A stretch of 11,308 bases of DNA, from the NCBI GenBank assembly GCA_023247135.1, contig JAHFHB010000035.1, forward strand, positions 1 through 11,308, read 5' to 3'. This document shows positions 9,001 to 11,308 of this stretch, piece by piece (the stretch's first letter is position 1; the number at the start of each line of letters is the position of its first letter). This stretch comes from Candidatus Omnitrophota bacterium (GTDB lineage Bacteria > Omnitrophota > Omnitrophia > Omnitrophales > Aquincolibacteriaceae). The notes under the pieces were generated by a model. It was not told the origin of the DNA and did not search any database. It was given only the letters and a program-made list of their open reading frames with translations. The position numbers and the translations under genes were made by a program.

Positions 9001-10175
9001 GCAAGTTCAAGCGCGAAAAGTTTTTTCAGCAGGCGGTAGTCTTTGAAAAGCACCACCAACTTGCGCTCTGTTTCGTTCTGAGCCAGCTTCGCCGAAATCT
9101 TGTCTTCAAGCACACGCATTTCTTCCATCAGACGCGGCCCCTTTAACTCGCTCTGCAAAATCAGGTGCGTGATGAAAAGCGCCGTCTGGGGGTAGGCCTG
9201 GAAAGGGAAGTCTTGTGGAAGATAGCGAATCAAGTTTTCAAACAACAGGCCTGTTTGAGGGTCCGGCAGTTCCTGCTCGCCTAGCGGGGCGTCCAGCAGC
9301 CGCCGGATTTGCGCCAAAGTCTCTGCGGGCACATTCTGGATGGCTTTAAAGAATTTTTCTTTTTCGACCGTGCAGGCCTGCGGGTCAAACCGATGCTCAA
9401 TGTCTCTCAGCTTGAAATAGCGCAGCAGCATGGGCCAATCGATTTGCCGGGCCGGATCGGCCAGGTCAAGCTCCAGAACCTGCCCGGCCTGCGCTTTCAG
9501 GTAACGCAGCCAGCGCTCAAGCGCAAGCGAATGGGTCTCAAACGTATCCAGCTCTTTTAAAAAATCCCGCAGATTTTTATTCAGGTAGGGACTGCTCAGC
9601 CGGTCGATCTGCATTTGCATCGCGCTTAAAAATTTCTGCGCGTGTTTTTTCTCTAGCAGCACGCCGCGAAAATCCTCGACGTTGCGCTTGTAAGTCTTCA
9701 GATCTTCAATGCCGTGCCCCTTCGCATCTTTTTCTTCGATCAAAAAAAGCTCCGCGCCCTTGAGGAGCGCTTTGCGGGAAAGCGCGTCGGCCACCCGGCG
9801 TGTCAGGCCGGGATCGCCTGGAAAAAAGCGGATGAACTCCGGCTCCAATTCGTAGGGGCTTCCTTCCAGAAAAAGTTCCTTGAAACCATAGCGGTCTTTC
9901 AAAAGATGCAGGATAGCTTGGATTTTTTTCTGCGCCTGATAATTGCCATGCGCCGTTTGAAGATGCACAAGCGCCGGCCCCGTTCCCGAGACAAGGCTTT
10001 GCACGGTTCCCAATTCAGGCGGGATGACAAGATCAAAGGCCGGCGCCGAAACTGAAACTTCGGCGGGCAGCACCGCGGCCACGGCAGGGACTAAAGCCGT
10101 CGTTTGAGTGACGCTCAAGACAAGCGCCGTAATAAAGGAAAACAGCCGTCTTTTTTGCCAGAATATGTTTTTCAT
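1..10175 (-). CDS. Giant secreted multidomain protein, at least 3391 residues, C-terminus outside window
   Basis: A single uninterrupted frame begins with ATG at 10173-10175 and reaches the left edge without a stop. I translated it along its length and confirmed the phase near 1-200, 1500, 3000, 4200, 5050, 7000, 8500 and 10100, finding no frameshift. I do not recognise the protein as a whole. It starts with a Sec-type signal peptide, so the mature protein should be periplasmic, surface-bound or released. In order it shows a TIKI/TraB-like module (about 48-505), a long helical region, a PD-(D/E)XK nuclease-like segment (about 1705-1815), a Pro/Ala-rich linker (about 1990-2055), a second helical region, a coiled coil (about 3034-3160), an Ala/Pro linker (about 3162-3205) and a truncated end. 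Start choice: an in-frame TAG at 10236-10238 bounds the frame. A TTG at 10215-10217 would add 14 residues (LEFRLEPGTLPALP) and spoil the signal peptide, so ATG is preferred. No Shine-Dalgarno sequence precedes either start. Giant genes are known from Omnitrophota, but membership is inferred. Confidence 0.93.
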   Translation of the reverse strand, partial: MKNIFWQKRRLFSFITALVLSVTQTTALVPAVAAVLPAEVSVSAPAFDLVIPPELGTVQSLVSGTGPALVHLQTAHGNYQAQKKIQAILHLLKDRYGFKELFLEGSPYELEPEFIRFFPGDPGLTRRVADALSRKALLKGAELFLIEEKDAKGHGIEDLKTYKRNVEDFRGVLLEKKHAQKFLSAMQMQIDRLSSPYLNKNLRDFLKELDTFETHSLALERWLRYLKAQAGQVLELDLADPARQIDWPMLLRYFKLRDIEHRFDPQACTVEKEKFFKAIQNVPAETLAQIRRLLDAPLGEQELPDPQTGLLFENLIRYLPQDFPFQAYPQTALFITHLILQSELKGPRLMEEMRVLEDKISAKLAQNETERKLVVLFKDYRLLKKLFALELAPEDYQRLRDREHDFEPAQVAVRFLEINRAGRVKDVQFVTDGSLERLFAKALAFYADVQARDGKMLQKLEAQLKASGTTKAVVITGGFHAQPFEDYFRQRGFNYALVAPKITKTGGREKYEDAMLQSRLPAATLESIFQALPYRKIQSAGFNPRYFARAFTAETRRAGSRLSAQELAVRLNASRQLSQYPSRLAVQLARSETRQDENKPSVQEMFKARQSFQARATAKEAISSQTFTNVLDFLQGRMPEFESEASLKNLARRVPAKKIPGQAAVHLRTALKTLTMPLILKTLREKISAGKVIQLTAPDSVYRNYLGAHADLNQLAWAGADGNFYISNRFFQYLKELRRSNPERVKEVVAAILVRLAVFDLLAGQLPEEAAHSAGVHQALEKFSTVFERAVSGGSILDPEKSAAADMTQMFLYQERFSAAPMPEQVMRLQRTGISTAEKLLEFFQKSLRENVVLPYYENRQLYQKRGNESAGMREKREGFIRAFGDLRRKYRAEILRTDDSQELSTERLSYLSERVLQGIERLTPQALQERITRYHARYAELLKRMARYAGDETKQDRLARLNESARDLLSRLIFLEMQPSRIDAWMQKQDLLPDSANYKTLDARFRALRYHLRAYERELLWLRVREAGRREVTAYVVGADWESGVGAYLLAPEFFARERGGEIVYPKFLTQGTGRVREEAYRAVQDQVKKLAKGAVEREMIRYRHQRLYLQDSMQEFLKPYWEEFDGFKDFMIERLRGEGALAEPAAGEITLDRAVDALIRGPLHDEGLTGALLDDFQQFLLDSAGSETLRAAIEERFQFSLRPDVDQVSAVIEGNTYKSIFDLLRSYNHTLSSYAEANLTAYDMLGFVDDAINRLRALTRQEFAHLPGAEDMEKAAREDIDADLKRVREWSDKGIKPSRRIVGDDLAAALLAIQFQDLGLLRKAMALARADTLRYIRENMRISKFIALKAMGMRDFVRRPVQVLLKSARVSEAVRVLSDLKDRQLPPRFMDPGYQRARKRLWRVMKALERMDGRILLQKEGPETDELRKRYVRQLVELELIIYDIIHKKTSDADFEPLLPELRADIESLLLSGRSLDQTTFTPQVLRELHERVLGRSSKASRSELRVATEQEERFDELLVAARSFAADFAVAPATVGERLRAALSNGKPKEAKKKNLTILAGFGFLPEEYRAWLTDEIPSPPAQPLHLTQEQLSQPAYKIRETSEDGSIRDSEVTLGGLAQYGQPEFDLEPFYDGDSNSYGFEIYGADRRSFGGLILRRHGKILPQPVQWLPQIASSRPVDTDESESPAFDREKREGRSSSPVTIRAAIFERLTALVFHAVSQGQAFYRSGFALDPLISRYIFPDLVWDGAIYDAKLGADLEDIGKTLIKYSHLKQIHAGYFKAESPVTIVVLDKTATLDFQLQGYVRGTDFRFISLEEFMQEHGFQNAEFQTLLDALHRNGQSLDELKGILRALSAQVKQAAIPGGKAIENEHVRRRLSSEELTALVRTEPGQLLAWVRESLGRVKNHPIRPQYINEHYARLAKQLERLRAELPDADWIAAHLADHEQVFEELSASMAELSGLLRRILPASIYSAETLEPARPVRRSASPAVAVSAPEHTLVIATGEPGPAGETKQSQRTETAPPPTDGAAVGGVSTPRAIPNEELPPANLLDHFRNDLGSPDPELKALTAELDILYQPAFPGFETLDRLVFSPESHMRKLYEELFQKQPAPWWDADAAEARVNAFLDQDFTSRDIKEAFLDFVRAAPNRILEGEILTFALMEKKGRGVLPPKMKTVLEGLLEEGSQAKKELQALTLEGISDRLQYWVISLSHQAIRRYSSNPQVRSAAQMLNTHTNQAMSLQSSYGHPEWLLVRDDGFFWETSLANLLLGRAEISKTILRFLKIRQQTDRFRGEAPDTFLDPMIAHMELLLGERPPEESEAEPLRQWNEFLESQRVIHDVRMAETLRLVTQGTNERWDYDQFAQNFIEKSHSGWGLDQLNPRLSEMFGPAFQLKPGGSFLILAKTGFYFEALNRALPLTNDDNALSVLASFAGSSVRVEDLLMAKPYYDAVRDVKSREISYAGTALMTGVFFMLMPAPANPEQTGALIQMLGSYNELYPQKDLQGFQWSRFVVSMLASQMTHLEPAQRQAVEHFFVQVEEGLWSDDADLARTSAQILREVFLSVQMPAVKNQPEVLDFIHGLWGNFAEHFIRHPEKRARALAFPWLAEALDKKGRATVLDSARQNMLDSASSQSEAANIVLDALLDLQFYLVTAESRQAFEEEVIRKFRLHTDSRNVAELSHQLRRGQSFTQMQNGLEALRRHAGRVSGEWPKKLRQITNGDGDLLDRLFLDLLAGDTGTPFGAALAAADKLFAAAWESQKTDEILVYATEHPRQIPYLLRSLRQIEDEIPAADKNKLKEGFAPLLPQTELSAADLDQLRTEMEDMLGHGLDISRVQQTPAVLPLTFSNVGPEDFLSALPGRLGEVAAEAALLRVYPREDTQPKDWSDVGLSPLVDLRVGLNERLERKKNYTLELSEDGTKLTIRLSQPLVIPDAQESFGAWVFSTPSKKIEQVSTRFQHLLLQMLSAQKPEGAPPLKPKDVLDFRESFLSHWGKGHLVLENAPAVPHGLADQSGKTVLESWAGEMPRVTTEDQAAELERQATAQRAREIEGIRGRILKRLIRKITPDLEDEQEVLLNLVDLGISVIGEARPRFQFNPRQRQALEQRIRNLRAQRIAEEALASGKSSTALVEEARLILKRDIASLDRELEQMQFEEMPAAASGAAPMVNTVASVGSLAATPVLGNDIAMAPLNPPELAQRILDYYLLHDLQVPASTLTQLEEAFEAFGQKVNGIFPKPSDKNAKYLRGFSFFMKRLREIKERGVTYKDLLEMSRAQKEMDGSLGDMVEKKIQMMEQKVTKKPLAPADIPRLKEVWSEARRQFKAVLNEYGFKILAFTSPLLEGNSNALIAGFFDPEGHLYVATRQAGIFQNMDAPEETMNLSALASG
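3..560 (-). other. Last visible segment of the giant protein (residues about 3206-3391), truncated
   Basis: After the Ala/Pro linker come charged helices (AQRILDYYLLHDLQ, KYLRGFSFFFMKRLREIKER). A more strand-like stretch follows near the edge, with YGFKILAFTSPLLEGNSNAL and AGFFDPEGHLYVATRQAGIF. This looks like the opening of a new folded domain, whose identity would be decided by the sequence beyond base 1. No motif is complete enough to name it. Confidence 0.5.
561..1076 (-). other. Coiled coil followed by Ala/Pro linker (residues about 3034-3205)
   Basis: From TTEDQAAELERQATAQRARE through RALEQRI-like helices to SLDRELEQMQFEE the sequence is dense in Glu, Arg, Leu and Ala with heptad-like spacing, which suggests a coiled coil or long helical hairpin. 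It then passes abruptly into a low-complexity stretch, PAAASGAAPMVNTVASV and onward to APLNPPEL, likely a flexible linker. This is the second such linker in the protein and suggests another independent module in the part that continues past the window edge. Confidence 0.55.
1077..4007 (-). other. C-terminal helical region of unknown function (residues 2057-3033)
   Basis: This stretch is mostly alternating amphipathic helices and short turns, with a look like HEAT or armadillo-type solenoids but no clear repeat period by eye. A moderately hydrophobic segment (SYAGTALMTGVFFMLMPAP) is too interrupted to call a membrane helix. Around residue 2914 a short beta-rich patch appears (KKNYTLELSEDGTKLTIRL). 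I recognise no catalytic motif. A protein-interaction or structural role is possible but unsupported. Confidence 0.5.
4064..4096. repeat. Perfect 12-bp inverted repeat with 9-base loop inside the giant gene
   Basis: CTCCGCCAACAG at 4064-4075 is matched exactly by its reverse complement CTGTTGGCGGAG at 4085-4096, with a 9-base loop between. It lies inside the coding frame and encodes part of the Pro/Ala/Gly linker (around PPPTDGAAVGG, residues 2027-2037). Palindromes with CCGCCA/TGGCGG arms are common as short dispersed elements in bacterial genomes, which is general knowledge and not shown here. Only one copy is visible in this window. Confidence 0.8.
4115..4166. repeat. Dispersed-type palindromic element embedded in the coding frame
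   Basis: The plus strand starts GAGATTGCTTCGTC (4115-4128) and ends TCGCAATGACGAG (4154-4166). Between these are two small hairpins: CCCC-TGC-GGGG (4130-4140) and CCGG-CTCG-CCGG (4142-4153). Read on the minus strand, the ends are TCATTGCGA and GAAGCAATCTC. From memory these match the termini of a short repeat that is widespread between genes in many unrelated bacteria. Here it encodes LVIATGEPGPAGETKQSQ (residues 2004-2021) in the interdomain linker, without breaking the frame. It lies 18 bases from the neighbouring inverted repeat. Confidence 0.65.
4731..5063 (-). other. PD-(D/E)XK nuclease-like segment (residues about 1705-1815)
   Basis: The segment has the element order of the restriction-endonuclease-like fold. 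A helix carries E1713 (AAIFERLTALVFHAV). A hairpin reads FPDLVWDGAIYDAKLG, giving P1746-D1747 and D1756-A-K1758, nine residues apart as in the (P)D-Xn-(D/E)XK motif. A helix with K1772 (KTLIKYSHLKQ) follows. Then comes a hydrophobic strand TIVVLDK (1791-1797) and a final strand and helix FRFISLEEFM. In the family, D1747 and D1756 would bind the metal and K1758 would be catalytic. The motif is seen directly; assignment to the fold is inference and a chance match is possible. It sits in the middle of an exported protein, just before a flexible linker. Confidence 0.45.
5064..8660 (-). other. Long helical region of unknown function (residues 506-1704)
   Basis: This 1.2 kb-residue stretch is rich in Arg, Glu, Leu, Ala and Gln, with many amphipathic helices (for example around EKLLEFFQKSLRENVVLPYY and ERVLQGIERLTPQALQERI). 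I recognise no catalytic motif in it. No tandem repeat with a fixed period is visible by eye. The composition is consistent with an extended helical scaffold. One short segment, DWESGVGAYLLAPEFFARER, looks strand-like and may mark a small folded insert. The last 100 residues before the nuclease-like segment become more beta-like and include SYGFEIYGADRRSFGGLILR. Function cannot be assigned. Confidence 0.6.
8661..10034 (-). other. N-terminal TIKI/TraB/EreA-like module (residues about 48-505)
   Basis: After the signal peptide comes ALVHLQTAHGNYQAQKKI (H71, H76-G77-N78), then LFLEGSPYELEPEFIRFF (E104-G105). Much later come AVVITGGFHAQPFEDYF (T476 to H480) and YALVAPKIT. This order recalls the TIKI/TraB/EreA-like superfamily: an N-terminal strand ending in a G/H-rich motif, a following strand with an acidic-Gly motif, and a late hydrophobic strand ending in GG.H. 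Several members of that superfamily are metal-dependent hydrolases. The roughly 370 residues between the paired motifs are helical and charged. The motifs are read directly; family membership is inferred from memory of the fold and not confirmed. Substrate and activity are unknown. H71, H76, E104 and H480 are the natural candidates for metal-binding or catalytic residues. Confidence 0.5.
10071..10175 (-). other. Signal peptide of the giant protein (residues 1-35)
   Basis: The N-terminus reads MKNIFWQKRR, a basic n-region with four positive side chains, followed by the hydrophobic stretch LFSFITALVLSV and then a small-residue region TTALVPAVAAV that offers Ala-X-Ala cleavage sites near residues 31-34. 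This is the usual form of a Sec signal peptide cut by signal peptidase I. There is no Cys just after the h-region, so a lipoprotein is unlikely. The exact cleavage site is an estimate. Confidence 0.8.
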
Positions 10176-10373
10176 AGGAAGTGCTGGAAGTGTACCCGGC
10201 TCAAGGCGGAATTCCAATTCAACCGCAGAGTAGAACTAGCAGGAACTAACTTTTAGAAGCAGCTGCCAAAAGGTAAGACATATGCCTGGCAGTAAATTGT
10301 CGGCTGATCCGTAGGGTACAGGCATGCCTGTACCCCCCCCCTACCGACTATTCCGTTCTGGATTGATGATGCA
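10176..10373. other. Intergenic gap between the permease and the giant gene
   Basis: These 198 bases hold no gene I can support. They contain a perfect palindrome at 10314-10335 with a nine-C run overlapping its right arm (10333-10341). They also hold a small inverted repeat, CTGCCA at 10263-10268 with TGGCAG at 10287-10292. On the minus strand no convincing -35/-10 pair and no Shine-Dalgarno sequence could be placed before the ATG at 10175. The gap is long for a tight operon, so independent transcription of the giant gene is plausible. Confidence 0.6.
10314..10335. repeat. Perfect 22-bp palindrome in the intergenic gap
   Basis: GGGTACAGGCA (10314-10324) is followed directly by its exact reverse complement TGCCTGTACCC (10325-10335), with no loop. 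The outer GTAGGG (10311-10316) can also pair with CCCTAC (10339-10344) if the C-run slips. It lies just downstream of the permease stop. On the minus strand the hairpin is followed by TACGGATCAGCC and not a T-tract, so it is not a standard intrinsic terminator. Palindromes of this GGCATGCC-centred type often occur as dispersed intergenic repeats. Confidence 0.8.
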
Positions 10374-11308
10374 CTACGAGGCGACAGAGCGGCGCAAAAG
10401 CCAGCCGCCGGCGATCAATAAAATGAGGTTGGGAATCCAGAGCGCCATGGCGGGCGGCAGCGCCTGGTGCATCGCCAGGGCGTTTGCGGCCGCGGAGAGA
10501 ATGTAGTAAATCCCAACCGCCGCCATCGAGAGCGCCAGACTGACCACGATTTCACCGCGCCTGACCAGAATCGCCAGAGGCACCCCCACAAGTACAAACA
10601 GAAAACTCCCAAAGGCAAAAGAAATGCGGTTGTGAAACGCGATCATGAGCCTTAAGCGGTCTTCACCCGGCATGTGGGCTCCCCCGCGGCTGACTTCGGC
10701 GAGTAATTCGGCCAGCGTAAGATCACGCTGCTTTTTGCGCATATTCCTCAGCTCTGAAGAATCCACCGGCGGAAACTCGTAAGTCTGGAATTGAATGGTG
10801 TGGACGCCCTCGCTCTCGGCATCCGAGATACTGCCGTCGTAAAGCCTCACCCGCATCTCCGAGCCATCCGCAGAGGTTTTAATGTCGCCGCGGTCCGCCA
10901 GAATGGTGCGCACGGGCTTATCCGTCGTTTCCACTTCGTAAGCGATGATGTCGCGCATGTCATCTCCGTTGATTTCCTTGGCCATGAACGTGATGTTGTC
11001 ATTCAGCGTGACAAAGCGCCCCGGCTGAAGCATGGCCTTGGGATACTTGATGAGCATTTTTTTCGTCGCGCGGCGCAGTTCAAAACTGGCCTGTCCCGCG
11101 ACCTGGTCGTTGAACACCAGCATCAGCACGCTGACAAGCAGGCCCAAACCCAGCGCCGGCGCAATGACATGAATCAGGTGGATGCCGGAAGCTTTCATGG
11201 CCCGCAGTTCGTTGTGCTGCGACAAATGGCCGAAGACGATCATGACCGCGGTTAAAAGGCTGGTGGGAATCGTGTAGCTCATCATTTCAGGCATGGCCAT
11301 GGGTGGTC
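10374..11308 (-). CDS. LptF/LptG-family LPS export permease, N-terminus outside window (partial)
   Basis: This is the C-terminal 310 codons of an inner-membrane permease of the YjgP/YjgQ (LptF/LptG) family. These proteins form the transmembrane part of the LptB2FG ABC transporter, which extracts lipopolysaccharide from the inner membrane and passes it to the periplasmic bridge. Counting from the Met at 11300, hydrophobic segments lie at about 11-25 and 42-63. A soluble, beta-rich periplasmic region spans about 66-215, and three C-terminal membrane segments lie at about 226-246, 252-272 and 286-303. The family-typical stretch GHLSQHNELRAMKASGI follows the first segment, and FVLVGVPLAILVRRGE lies in the C-terminal membrane block. 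The frame stays open to the window edge past this Met (two Pro codons precede it), and the first membrane helix and roughly 50-60 usual N-terminal residues are missing, so the true start is outside. It ends with TAG at 10374-10376. Which paralogue, LptF or LptG, cannot be settled from this part. Confidence 0.9.
   Translation of the reverse strand, partial: PPMAMPEMMSYTIPTSLLTAVMIVFGHLSQHNELRAMKASGIHLIHVIAPALGLGLLVSVLMLVFNDQVAGQASFELRRATKKMLIKYPKAMLQPGRFVTLNDNITFMAKEINGDDMRDIIAYEVETTDKPVRTILADRGDIKTSADGSEMRVRLYDGSISDAESEGVHTIQFQTYEFPPVDSSELRNMRKKQRDLTLAELLAEVSRGGAHMPGEDRLRLMIAFHNRISFAFGSFLFVLVGVPLAILVRRGEIVVSLALSMAAVGIYYILSAAANALAMHQALPPAMALWIPNLILLIAGGWLLRRSVAS

Noticed and set aside
8346..9146. 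A 266-codon plus-strand open frame, and a similar 245-codon one at 3552-4289
   Set aside because: Both lie wholly antisense to the continuous giant minus-strand frame. Their translations have no domain logic and are rich in Arg, Gln, His and Phe, as expected of antisense shadows of the giant gene.
10176..10313. Candidate promoter hexamers for the giant gene (for example TTGGCA from 10270 leftwards on the minus strand)
   Set aside because: No partner hexamer with reasonable match at 16-18 bases could be found, so no promoter is called.
10314..10335. Reading the intergenic palindrome as an intrinsic terminator of the permease gene
   Set aside because: There is no U-tract after the hairpin on the minus strand, where TACGGATCAGCC follows.
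10791..11255. A 154-codon plus-strand open frame
   Set aside because: It lies antisense to the clearly recognisable LptF/LptG-family permease and has a His/Arg/Gln-rich composition, so it is a shadow.
1..11308. CRISPR array, tRNA, rRNA, insertion sequence or integrase
   Set aside because: No regularly spaced direct repeats, no tRNA-like cloverleaf or CCA end, no rRNA stretch and no transposase or integrase motifs were seen on either strand.

Overview
This window is almost entirely one enormous minus-strand reading frame. It starts with an ATG at 10175 and runs to base 1 without an in-frame stop, giving at least 3391 codons with the C-terminus outside the window. Upstream on the same strand, entering from the right edge, is the C-terminal part (310 codons) of an LptF/LptG-family lipopolysaccharide-export permease. 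The two genes are separated by 198 bases that hold a perfect 22-bp palindrome and no other recognisable gene.

Organism: an LPS-transport permease points to a bacterium with an outer membrane. A secreted protein of over 3,000 residues with no familiar repeat architecture, moderately GC-rich coding and small dispersed-type palindromic repeats recall Omnitrophota and other uncultured PVC-related or candidate-phylum bacteria, in which giant genes have been reported. This assignment is inference: the window has no rRNA or marker gene to settle it.

Layout of the giant protein (residue n lies at about 10176-3n): residues 1-35, Sec-type signal peptide; about 48-505, a module with an early HGN motif, an LFLEGS segment and a late TGGFH motif, resembling TIKI/TraB/EreA-like (possibly metal-dependent) domains; 506-1704, a long charged, mostly helical region with no recognised domain; about 1705-1815, a compact segment that fits the PD-(D/E)XK nuclease signature (E1713, P1746-D1747, D1756-A-K1758, K1772); about 1990-2055, a Pro/Ala/Thr-rich linker whose DNA consists of two adjacent palindromic repeats; 2056-3034, another mostly helical region; 3034-3160, a probable coiled coil; 3162-3205, a second Ala/Pro-rich linker; then a final segment cut by the window edge.

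How they work together: nothing ties the permease to the giant protein functionally beyond same-strand adjacency. The giant protein is predicted to be exported across the inner membrane. A nuclease-like signature inside a very large exported, linker-separated protein makes a contact-dependent effector or predation-type role conceivable, but this is a hypothesis. All sizeable plus-strand open frames lie antisense to the two genes or in the gap and are treated as shadows.
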